64,000 nt of DNA from Halichondria panicea (lineage: Eukaryota > Porifera > Demospongiae > Suberitida > Halichondriidae). The translations under genes were made by a program, and so were the position numbers. Under the pieces are notes generated by a model. That model saw only the letters and a program-made list of their open reading frames with translations. It ran no database searches and had not been told where the DNA came from. Positions 24,852-36,200 of the stretch are shown in pieces; the first letter of the stretch is position 1, and every line of letters begins with the position of its first letter. The stretch lies in contig NC_087380.1 in the NCBI RefSeq assembly GCF_963675165.1, positions 7,326,517 through 7,390,516 on the forward strand, in the 5' to 3' direction.

Positions 24852-25410
24852 TTATTGGGGAGGGTCTGTCACAGGAAGTGGTGGTGGTGGTGGTGGGGGT
24901 GGTGGAGGGGGCGGTGGAGGTGGAGGTGCTGTAGTTGTAGGCGGAGGAGGAGGTGGTGGGGGAGGTGGTGGTGGGGGTGGTGGGGGTACTGTAGTTGTAG
25001 GCGGAGGAGGAGGAGGAGGTGGAGGGGGTGGTGGGGGTACTGTAGTTGCAGGCGGAGGTGGTGGCTCACATGCTCCTATGCAGCCTTTATAAAAATCTGC
25101 AATGCTGGTTCGATACAGCTGTAGCCGTGACATGCCGAACTGTTTAATAAACTGCTCCTTCAGCGAAGGCTTTCCACGTCGGGAGAGTCTGAACTCTAGA
25201 GCCAATTTGACACACTGACCCCGACACTCACGAGACTGTCTTCTCTCACGTACTAGACCACCACCTCCTTCATTGCCTTCCTATACCGTACACATTGCTG
25301 ATGAGATACCGTCACATTTTAGTAATGTGTGTGCCTGAGCTTACCTCCAGAGGGATGCTTAGGCAGGTACCTACAGCAGTTGCTAGTAGTAGTAGTATTA
25401 TCAACCTCAT
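24852..25410 (-). CDS. Short secreted protein with Cys-bearing basic domain and polyproline tail
   Basis: Two exons: 25410-25345 and 25280-24852, phase 0, 164 aa. ATG at 25410 opens a signal peptide (MRLIILLLLATAVGTCLS). The mature part starts with a Gly run and LVRERRQSRE, where RERR is a possible furin site. A domain of about 70 residues follows with two CxxxC-type pairs (CRGQC, CIGAC) separated by a basic, helix-prone segment (LKEQFIKQFGMSRLQLY). The last 65 residues are long proline runs split by TTTV/TTTA. The stop TAA lies inside AATAAA (CCCCAATAAAG), so the stop and polyadenylation signal may overlap. No family recognised. On the other strand the same DNA reads as polyglycine, which I treat as a shadow. 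Confidence 0.65.
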
Positions 25411-27210
25411 TGTAGCAATCCTGGTTTACTTGATTGTGAGTGCATGTTTTGTTTGTTTGTTTTATAGCTACTTCTCTTGGGTGCGAAAATACAATCCTTG
25501 GCTGCCACTGTTTTGGATTTGCAATTATCTAGATTGTTGTAATTTTATGTGTCACTGTGCATGTGGATATTAAACTCCTAACAGCTTCGGTGTCGACATC
25601 TCACCAGTGGCTTTAAATTTAAAGTGGTGTGCATATATACATGCAGTAAGAGTTTCCTTATAGCTGTGCAAGTGTGTGTCAGTGTATAGTAACTGTGTGT
25701 ACAGGCTGCATGCTTTGATGGTGTGCATGGAGTGCTCATACTGCTATAGCCTCTAGCTAGCGTGCTTACAAACATTTATTGATCCTTTGGCATGATGTTA
25801 ATTCTCTAAGTCAATTAATGGTGGCATTCTCATTTGGCTGCAAGTTGACTTGTGTAGGACAACAAGCAATTACTCTTCCTCTGTCAACAATTATGTATCA
25901 ACAACATTTCTAAAAGATTATTTTCTGTTGCCTAGATACAGCAATCCTGTGGAAAGGCCTTATCTCACAATAATGTTTGGAGGTCAAGAATTGAGTGTCA
26001 GGGGTCATAAGCGGTCAGCCCCACCATCATCATGGGGTCAGAGTTTACTGGTTCACGGAACTGGTATGCATGTGTGTGCCAATCCCTTCTATTGTGATAA
26101 TGTACTCTCGCAGCCTGCTCCCCATGCATTAGGTAGCTTGATGAGTTAGGATTGTACAAATGAAGCTATTGTTTTGTAGCTCTGAAAAGCCTCTCATTAT
26201 ATATGGGCATGCAGTATTGACAGGAGCCCATAAATATAGAGAAGGAGTGTCTAACTTCAGCGTACTATATACTCCAGGTTTACGTTTCTTTATTAAGTGC
26301 TTGCAAACTGCAGTGCTGTATTGCGTATAACATGTGTAAGGATTCAACCACTTAGTTTACAACTTTGCTGTTCAACTACAACACCCTCCCCCACCCGTTT
26401 AGCCGTCAATGGGTTAATTTCGTGATCCAATTTCATGATTACTGAAAGCTTATAGAAAGATACGTACCTTTCAAATGGTGCAGTCATCAATTGAATGGTA
26501 AAAATATTTGGACGTATCATGGTCCAAGGGCGAAAATGACAAATTGTGGCCCCCCAAAAAACATGACATTGGGATCAACAATACTAAAGTTATGCATGGC
26601 TGTTGAACTGATGTTCAACTACAACCTTCCTCGTTAATTTATTCAATGGCCATAACTCTCTATTCATGGGCTCCTGATTACAGCATGCATGGGCATAATT
26701 ATAAGTATGGGAAAGTTGCCTGGAGTAAAACTTAATTTTATTGTGTACAATTGTTCGATTGTGCGATGTGTCTTCTTTGATAGTGTAGTTTGAGCCAAGA
26801 CTAACTGTATACAGTAATGGATTCAAATTGGCCCACTTACTTGTTATACCTTTCAGTAATAAGCCTTATACTTTCATCTTGGCATGATTCTGGATATTTA
26901 CAGAAGGTCAATAACTTTTACCTTATAATGAGATGTGTGACAGCCACCACCCATGAACATATAATGCTGTGATGGTTGGCTAGTTCCATATACATACATA
27001 TGATCATGGCAACCACCCCCACCTTGTCTATCATGCAGGACATGACTTTATACTTCTACCCACATCCTATACTGCACTGGCTGGAGCAGTATAAAATCAG
27101 CTCTTATTCCCTCATACTACTATACAGACAAGGAGTTAGTTTCTCAAGAAGCAAGATAAAGTGAGTTTAAAGCTACTATATAGTTGCTACTTCTGTCCTC
27201 TGTATAGGTG
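25411..27210. other. Spacer before the Ig/EGF genes
   Basis: Mostly AT-rich. It holds a dispersed repeat at 26220-26350 (CAGGAGCCCATAAATA ... CAACCACTTAGT) that recurs at 63161-63331. An open frame near 25850-26149 lacks recognisable protein features and I do not call it. Confidence 0.5.
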
Positions 27211-30200
27211 ATGCTTGTTGGGTTACTCACCACGCTAGCCTTGTTAGGTACTGTACCTCGAGGTGAGTCACTATAGCTACCGTGTATAGCGGGTATACTT
27301 CGATCTAAAGTTTTGCGGAAAGATAGTTAGAAAGATTTTTCGCGGATTTAATTTTCACGAAATAGCAGCTTTTCTGCAGCATGCATGCATGTGATATTAA
27401 ATTCGTGGGTATAAATGTTTGCAGTACATGCTTATAATCAGCGAAAACCACTAACACTTTATACCCTCAAAATATGCTCACTTATTTAATATAATTATGC
27501 AAATCTAAAATGTGCGTTAATTTGTGTGTGATTTCTGCACAGTGTTTGTTGAATGTCAGTTGGAGTGTTTTAGCGAGTGCGGCACTGCTGCCTTCACTCT
27601 GGGTATCAACACTGACATCAGTGACTGCTGTAACAACGGGGGCGGAGCTTTTATTGACCTGCAGAACGAGCAAGTAGGCTGCCAGACATGCATCGACGTA
27701 GGGAGTGAGTTGAAATATAATATTCCACATGACTCTCACAACTATTAACTAGGAAAACTACTCGCTCAATTGTATTTTTCAATGATTAGGATGAACCTCT
27801 TAATTCTATTCACTCGAATGGCTTCCATTTCTCTCCTGCAGCTCTGGGACCTTCCGTGCAAACTTCCGTCGTCGTTACAGGTAGTGATGCTTCACTGACA
27901 TGCACTGCGAACAGTATCACGAGTCCCACTAACTTCAACGCAAACCTGCAATGGGTCGGACCTGATGGGTCAGTCCTCAGGCAGATGGATGCAGTCACTT
28001 CTCTCGTTTTGGAGCTAACACCTGTTACTGACTTTGGTGATTATGTATGTGTAGCCACTCTGACCTCACCTATGTTTCCTGGAATCACTTCCACAGTGTC
28101 GGCTGTTGCCTCCGTCAATGGTAAGCTATAATGGGTATCTAGGGGTGACGTTGCTGGGGTTACTACAACCCCAGCAAACACACTCATGCATGTAAACACA
28201 AAAAATGCAGAAAAATGTTGGCTGTGAAAAATAAGAGGTTGGAGCTGCAACTGCACGAGTACAGAGGTGTAGCTATAAAGCAAAGCACTGTGGTTGTAGC
28301 AAGCTGAGAAACATGAATTAATACAACCAATGTTATATAATTTTTGCAACTGCTGAACTTCTTTGCTTCTATATAGTTTAGCTGATTTGCTGGAAATGGG
28401 TTAATTTACCGAGAACTTATCCAGCTGTCATCATTCTTTCAATATAGGGATGTCTGTATGATTTTGTGCATTGTCATTGACGAAAGCTTTTCAGTTCAAT
28501 GCTAATTATATAATTATCGCTTTTTTTGACCTGATGGTATATATGTAGTTTGCTCTGTGTGACTACTAATAATTATTACGACATCATACGCAATTAAAAG
28601 GGGATGTGGCCTCAAAAATGTTGCAACATGCAAGCGCGCCCTGTTTCACAACCCCACCAATGTAATTTTTCTGGATCCGCCCCTGGGTATATTTTGGATT
28701 TTTGTAAACTAGATTCTACATGCATGTGTTATATCCTATCCCCCCCACAGTGTAGTATATCTCTAATGACCCCCTCCGTTCTTATCCTACCCCCCCACAG
28801 TGTATAGTATATCTCTAATGACCCCCCCTCTTATCCCACCCCCCACGGTGTAGTATATCTCTAATGACCCTCCTCTCTTATCCCACCCCCCACGGTGTAG
28901 TATATCTCTAATGACCCCCCTCTCTTATCCCACCCCCCACGGTGTAGTATGTCTCTAATGACCCCCCTCTCTTATCCCACCCCCCACGGTGTAGTATATC
29001 TCTAATGACCCCCCTCTCTTATCCCACCCCCCACGGTGTAGTATGTCTCTAATGACCCCCCTCTCTTATCCCACCCCCCACGGTGTAGTATGTCTCTAAT
29101 GACCCCCCTCTCTTATCCCACCCCCCACGGTGTAGTATGTCTCTAATGACCATAGTATATATTATCTCTGATGACCCCTCTCTCTTATCCTACCCCCCAC
29201 AGCTGGCGAAGAGACCAGGGAGACCATCCAGGAACCTATGACACCACCCACGGCTGGTTCCCCCTACTCTCTCACCTGCACTATTAATGTGGCCGGGGCA
29301 GACATTGAGTGGACAGGACCCGACGGAAATCCTCTTGTTTCTACTACACGTATTGATGTGGGGGCATCTCAAACTTCCGGCCAGACCACCAACAGTACTG
29401 TGACCTTTAACCCCGTTATTACGGGCGACACGGGTCGTTACACGTGTAGAGACGCCAATGGACAAAGTTCAACCACCGTCATAGTCGACAGTGAGTCCTA
29501 CAATATTGTGGTCATGTGTGCGTGCATGGTTTTTATAGTTCGTTCCCCCAAATTATTGGACCTCTCTTATAATTAGTAGACACAGTTATTCTAAGCTCTA
29601 AAACTGACCAATCATATTGCTACGTTGAATAGACTAAATCCTATAAAACTTTGCTGTTAATTATGACAATAATCACTTACCACTATCCGTGTACCCGTGT
29701 ACTCATGTATCTCTTGTAGTCCCATTGCCACCCATCACCATCTCTGGAGTGGACATGCCACCTGTCATTGGCGAGGACTACAATCCTGTGTGTGAGGCGT
29801 CAGTGCCGGAGGGTCTCACGGGAAGCGTCACTGTGACCTGGTTTAACATGAATGGAATGGCCGTTGCCACTACAACTTCGGATACTACAGCCTCTGCAAC
29901 TTTGCCTCTAATTGGATTTTCAGGATCTGATTTTGGCACTTACAGGTGTATGGTCACGGTTGAATCCACCTCTCTGGCAACACCCATTGGCTCTACCACT
30001 ACTCTGGAGATCAGCCAAGATAGTGTCATTGTATCTCCCCCTGATCGTATGGCCACCCTACCCCCTCCAACTCTACCCATTGAAGGAACTGATGGCACTG
30101 ATGCCCCTGCAACTGACCCAATAACGACTAATCCTCCAACAAACCCTCCAATAACGACTAATCCTCCAACAAACCCCCCAATAACGACTAATCCTCCAAC

Positions 30201-31762
30201 AATTCCCCCAATAACGACTAATCCTCCAACGAACCCCCCAATAACGACTAATCCTCCAACAAACCCCCCAATAACGACTAATCCTCCAACGAACCCCCCA
30301 ATAACGACTAATCCTCCAACGAACCCTCCAATAACGACTAATCCTCCAACGAACCCCCCAACTGACCCTCCAACAAACCCCCCAGTAACTACTCCTCCAA
30401 CGAACCCCCCAACTGACCCTCCAACGAACCCCCCAACTGACCCCCCTGCAACTAATCCCCCTGCGACTACATCCCCTCCAGTAATGACTGCTCCGCCCAC
30501 TACTGCCCCGCCCCCTTGTCCTGGCGGCTGTCATCCTGACGCCAGCTGTGTCAACAATGTGTGCACATGTAACAACAATTTCCTTGGCAACGGTATCGAC
30601 TGCTGCATTCTTGAGACAGAAGTGATAGCAATCGTGGACGCAGGGGTGGGAGCAGGTGAGCTAACCTGTAGTGCAGAGGAGGTTCGACAGGCGCGGTGCA
30701 GCTCAAGTAATTAGCCTCTGATTACTCTCAGCAAAAACATACGACGTGGGCGGTGCGTGGGCGGATAATTACAAAGGCTAATTGCCTGCATGAGCTGCAC
30801 CGCGCCTGTCATACCTCCTCTTCCTGTAGTGTGTGCATGGTAAAGCAGTGTGTGTGCGTGGTTAGCAGTGTGTGTGCATGGTAAAGCAGTGTGTGTGCAT
30901 GGTTAGCAGTGTGTGTGCGTGGTCTGGTTAGCAGTGTGTGTGCGTGGGTTGTAGCAGCAGCTTAGCCAGATTTGCATTGACCTCAGGCCTTGTTTTTTGC
31001 ATACAATAATTATTTGTTTTGTGCCTGACCTTTATAGCGTTGTGTTAATTCATCTTTTTACCACTCACCAGATGCTACTAGATCAGGTTCAAGACGACCT
31101 GGTCGTTCTGCCAAGCATAGCAGGAGCTCCTCTTCTAGTAGCAGCTCTAGTAGCTCTAGTAGCTCTAGTAGCTCTAGTAGCTCTAGTAGCTCTAGTAGCT
31201 CTAGTAGCTCCTCCTCATCCTCATCCTCCTCCTCCTCCTCCGATATTGTCGAAGAGGAGTTACCCACAGTTGGTGAGTATCAGTCGACTAACTACTAACT
31301 TTGATCGCCCAATTCCTATTTTAATATAGTGTCTAGTATGTGTTACAGTATAGCATCTTTGAACAGCCCATAGATACAAAGATTCAATTTCAAAGCTCTC
31401 ATGCAGAACCTTAATTATATTTGTGTCTCCCCACAGACCCGGCCTGTATGGAAGTGTTGACCAACTTTTGTGAGCAATGCCTAGAGAACGGTACCTGTGC
31501 TAGTAAGTTAGCAACTGTCAGTGTGTCTCATTTAATTAATACACTCATTATACTACAGGAATCAGATCTCGGAGAAGAGGGAAATCCCGTCGTAAGAGTA
31601 AAAGTAGAAGCCACTCTCACTCTCGTTCAAAAACCTCAGGTATGTGTGTACATGTATGCATGATATATAGTAGCAACCATCAACTGTGTGCTCTCATATC
31701 CCCTTTCAGACTCCTCCCACTCAGGCTCCCCACTCACAGGCTGTAGAGCCATCCTCGGATAA
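27211..31762 (+). CDS. Secreted Ig/EGF protein with poly-Ser and RS-rich tail (paralogue A)
   Basis: 705 aa in nine exons: 27211-27262, 27543-27704, 27842-28120, 29203-29490, 29720-30655, 31072-31272, 31437-31502, 31559-31639, 31710-31762. Nearly all introns are phase 1 and the frame closes exactly. Order: signal peptide (1-17); Cys module (18-72) with CQLECFSECG, DCCNNGGGAFIDL and GCQTC; three Ig-like domains (about 73-355, with ANLQWVGPDG, DIEWTGPDG and DFGTYRC); a stalk of TTNPPTNPPI repeats (about 393-514); one EGF-like domain (GGCHPDASCVNNVC); SGSRRPGRSAKHSRS plus about 35 serines; DPACMEVLTNFCEQC; and an Arg/Ser tail (RSRRRGKSRRKSKSRS). No membrane span seen. Likely extracellular matrix or surface-associated. 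AATAAA lies at 31795. Whole-protein family unknown to me. Confidence 0.8.
28738..29200 (+). repeat. 47-bp minisatellite containing splice-acceptor-like units
   Basis: About ten units of roughly 47 bases (TATCTCTAATGACCCCCC... TCTTATCCCACCCCCCAC). The last unit ends CCCCCCACAG at 29202 and is the real acceptor of the Ig2 exon. The first two units also end CACAG, the middle ones CACGG. Confidence 0.92.
30676..30820. repeat. Fold-back element next to a splice donor
   Basis: Arms 30676-30705 and 30791-30820 (core GACAGGCGCGGTGCAGCTCA) are complementary at 28 of 30 positions. It begins 20 bases after the donor at 30656. A TGTGTGCATGGTTAGCAG minisatellite follows at 30826-30958. Confidence 0.85.
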
Positions 31763-33276
31763 TTGGTCGGCCAGTTAGGACAAGGACTATTCCTAATAAA
31801 CTGATGAACCCATAAACTCTAGAAAAAATAGAGTAGATATTGAATTATAGTGCCAAATTTTTGTATGACCCTTTCAACTGTGTGCATTGATCATTACTTC
31901 TCGGCATGTCTGCCAAGTTTGCCCTGTGAGGTTAAGGTCTGATTAGACCACTGACTATTCAAATGGGAATATGGAGGAGTAAGAGTGGGTGGTTGAAAAG
32001 TTGTCATGGTTCCACTGCTGCCCCCATTAACTACACTTAAGCATTGTACTTAACTTCCTACCTGTTGCAGATATACGTTTCCCACAAGCTTTGTGTAAGT
32101 ACGTACAACTTCCTGGCTTAATTAGTACTCAAATGGAGGTTTTGGGGTGGTTGAATGTAAGTTGTCATAGTTCCACACTAGCATTGTACTATAAGCTTCC
32201 ACTTATTGCATGTTGCCCACAAGCTTTGTGTAAGTACAACTTCCTGGCTAATTAGTACTCAATGGAGGTTTGAGGGTGGTTGAAATGCACGTTGTCATGG
32301 TTCCACTTGCCATTGGTTGTATTGAAATGTTGTCATGGTCCCACGCTAATTATTATTGCCACACAAACTTGTGCAAGTACAGATATCATTTCCTGGCTAC
32401 TCCAATGAGGTTTAAGAAATGTTGTCATGGTCTCACTTGTATTTGCTAATTATTATTGCCCACAAACTTGTGCAAGCACTGATGTTTAGATCATTTCCTG
32501 GCTACTCAATGGAGGTTTTGGTGGTGGTTGAAATGTTGTCATGGTCCCACTGCTCTCCATAAGAGAAATGTGCTAATTGTGGTGCTTGCAAGTACAGGTG
32601 AATTTTAGATCATTTCCTGGCGAGGTTTGAGATGGTTTACATGTTGTCACTGGTCGTGGTCCACTGCTCCATGCATAACTATAGTGTACCATGTGTACTT
32701 ACTATTATTCTGAGCTAGCTTTATATTATTATTGCTTGTATGCATGTACGTACAAGCATTGTGTTTGGCAGCAGCTTGTAACATATGTATATGTACTACA
32801 AGCATTGCTGAACACATGTACATATCTCCTGTTACCAGGTCACTGACACCTCCTTAGCAGCTAACTAGAGCTGTCACTGGCTGGTATCCCTTCAGGCATG
32901 CATGCCAAGCCTCTGATGCTTTTAGTTTAAATACTGGCCATGCAAGTTTCCGTGGTGATAATGTGATTCAGTAGAGTACATGCACGCTTTTTTAGGCGGA
33001 CCACTATAGTTAATAGGTAATGTTGGCTAAAAAGGATTGGGATTGGTCCGTGCATGATGCATCTGTCTGAGTACGTAGTGGGCGTGGTGGTGAACACCTG
33101 GGGGAGAACAGTGCCAGCCAAATGGCCAGGCATGTTCAATCTTCTATATTTGCCAACAAGTGTAATAATTCTCCCCCTGCCCACAAACACACGCCCCAGG
33201 GCTATAAAACTGAGGCCCTCAATTGCTCTGACAGTTGCAAGAAGTTCTTCCAGCACTATACAACAAAAGACCGAAA
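31763..33276. repeat. Spacer with degenerate 110-130-bp tandem repeats (31965-32660)
   Basis: About six imperfect units share GGTGGTTGAAATGTTGTCATGG, a 'tccactgc' box, 'cacaagctttgtgtaagtac' and 'acttcctggct'. No coding content. Confidence 0.7.
33203..33209 (+). promoter_or_regulatory. TATA box of paralogue B
   Basis: TATAAAA at 33203-33209, 68 bases before the ATG at 33277, in a locally GC-richer stretch (CCCAGGGCTATAAAACTGAGG). The spacing allows a short 5' UTR. Confidence 0.6.
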
Positions 33277-36200
33277 ATGATCAGGGGACTGTGTTTTGCA
33301 GTGTTCCTAGCAGCAACTTGTGCAGGTAATTTACTCTATACAACTGTATATAGAGTCTTTCATATGTACCACCTTCTCTCTCACACACACACAGTTACTA
33401 CTGGCCAAACGGTGGAGTGTTTTGATGTGTGTGGAGCGGCTGCCGTTAGTCTTGGAATTAATCCCTCACCTGCCGCATGCTGTAATGGAGGTGGTACTGG
33501 ATTTATCGACCTGAGCAATGAGCCGGCCGGCTGTTTGGAATGCAGCTCTTTGAGCAGTAAGCCCTGTTCAGTTACCTATTTCCCACCTCACCTCCTCCCT
33601 CTAGTACTTTCCTTTCTTTCTCACTCTCTATTATCATTATAGCTCTTGTAACTATTATATTTTTGTTATCCCCTCCCTTATTACACAGGCCTCACGGTAG
33701 CCCTAGGATTGTCCACCTCAGAGCTGGCTGTTGGCATGGACGGCTCCATCACTTGCTCAGTCACGTCCGAGGATACGAATAATCTAGTGGCAAGTATTCA
33801 ACTAGTGGGCCCTGATCGAAACATCATCATGGAAGTTAATGATACTGACAGTCTCACGTTTAATTTCTCGCCGCTCCAAGTGTCAGATATGGGAGAATAC
33901 GAGTGCCTAGCATCTGTGACATCACCTGACTTTCCCAGCCTGCCCCCCATTCCCGTCACCGGGACCATCGACATAAACATACCCAGTGAGTCATGTCATT
34001 CATTAGTGCTGTGCTGTACACATACTGCAGCGTACTTAACTATAGTGCATGCATGTGCATTATGCAGCTAGTATATACATAATTATACATTGAAGTATAG
34101 TGTACACAAAAATTGCATCGTTGTAATTATTATATATTGCCTTGTTCAATTGGTGCATGTACTGCATGTACTGCATATCTGCATGCTTGTTAGACTATAA
34201 GCGTCTGCATGAGGCGCTCACTACCCGTATTACTAGAATATTTTGCTGGTGAAAATCCTTAATTTGCGAATGAGCCAAATCAGCAGAAAAATTGACCCTT
34301 TGCTATCTATCCATTAATTTGCAAGGATCGTGTGTAATTACCAGGTTTTACAATTTTATTTTTTGTGAAGTGATCAACGCTCGCAACGTTCGCATTATAT
34401 TTGATGCTCACTAGTATAATACGGTATATTGATGTTAATTCTCTCCTCCCTATGCAGCACCGTCTGGTGTAGAAGTGACAATTATAGCTAGCTCCAACAC
34501 TCCGCTCGCTGGTCAACCAGTCACCATATCGTGTGCAATCGCTGCCGAAGGGCAGAGCATCCAGTGGGTGGGGCCAGACGGGCAGGTGATAATGACAGGG
34601 GGTGGATTCACTGTGGGGGATACTATCTCAGCAGGGGGTATCACTAGTAGTATCCTCACACTACCGAGTGTAGCCGAGAGTCAAAGTGGACGTTACTCTT
34701 GTGTGAGTGACCTCGGTAACATATCCCAGAGGATCGATGTGATGGGTGAGTGACATACAGAACAATGATGATGTATTATTACCGTGTATATAGCGGGTTG
34801 TTTTCCCGTATTTATAGCATTAATCTGAAAATTAAAACTGCGAAATTATTTACATAAATGTATCAAAATAACGCAGTGGTCCATACGGATTTTATACCTG
34901 CTATATTATATACGGTGTACTAACGTTTAATGTCCTATACTGTATAGCGCAAAATTTTCGCGGACTTCATGGGTTAGCAATTGTCCTACACTAAATTAGT
35001 CCACGAAAATTGTTAAAATTATCTGCTATATATAACGTGCAAAGATTAAAGGCGTGGCTTCCGGTAAGCAGTCATTCCACGAACATTGTGAAACCGAATG
35101 AAATGCTTTTAGAGGCCATTCCACGAAAAAAAGTTCGCGCTATATATATTGCTGCATGTTAATTATTAATTATGCACTCTCTTGCAGTTCGTGGTCCGAT
35201 TATAGACATCGTGGAACCCAGCGAACCTACAATGGTCGGTGAAACATTCATTTCAAAGTGCACAGGGACGGCTCCACCCGATATCGAGGGTGGTATGGTG
35301 TTTGCAACGTGGGTGGATGAAGATGGCTCTATACTGGCTGCCAACTCTTCCGTGGATGAGGTTTGTGTTACCCTCGTCATTAGCCCCTTTGTTCCTGGGA
35401 GTGAGGGAGAGTACCGCTGCGAGGTGAGGAGCTGCTCTGAGTACATCTGATATTGATTTTGATTGCCTGTTTTTCTTCGTGCAGGTATTCTACACTTCAC
35501 CACTGGTCACTGGTAATCCCGGTAGTACTGGGATTTTGAACATCACTCAAATGTTAGTTACTCAACCACCGCTAGTGACCACTCAACCACCCCCAGTGAC
35601 CACTCAACCACCACCTGTGACAACTCAACCACCTCCTGTGACAACTCAACCACCCCCAGTGACCACTCAACCACCACCTGTGACAACTCAACCACCCCCA
35701 GTTACCACTCAACCACCCCCAGTTACCACTCAACCACCACCTGTGGTTACTCGACCCCCTGCACGCAGTGAGTGCTATTATAGCAGTGACAAAGAGAAGT
35801 GTATGTGTACTATGCCAATGGCTAGTTATAGCTATTCAAGTTAAAGCATTAATTTTTACTACTGATGCTATAAATTGATATTGGAGCCGTTGCTAAAGCA
35901 CGTGATTATGGCAATACGTATTATAGTGTTGCCATGACTATAGTGGATACGTAATATCTGGTGCCCTTGTTTTTTTCAGATGAATGTGAGCTGGGAATTG
36001 ACAATTGCAGTAGACGGGAAGTGTGTCGAGAGCATGGCAATGGACGATGGAAAGAATGCACCAGGGTTGCTATGTGTATGGACACAGCTGAGGGATTTAC
36101 GTGTTCTTGTACCCCAGGATTCATGGGGGACGGTGTCACTTGTCAAGGTGGGTGGGGTGGGTGTGGTCATGTACAATAGTTGATTCTCCCAGTGTTAAAT

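Noticed and set aside
24826-25092. Polyglycine-rich open frame on the plus strand
   Set aside because: It starts at TTG and is the antisense of the proline-rich exon, whose minus-strand model has a signal peptide and in-phase splice sites.
25850-26149. 99-codon frame on the plus strand
   Set aside because: No recognisable domain, no consistent splice partners, flanked by repeats; support too weak.
29940-30534. Gly/Val-rich and Arg/Trp-rich frames on the minus strand
   Set aside because: Both are shadows of the TTNPPTNPPI repeat in paralogue A.
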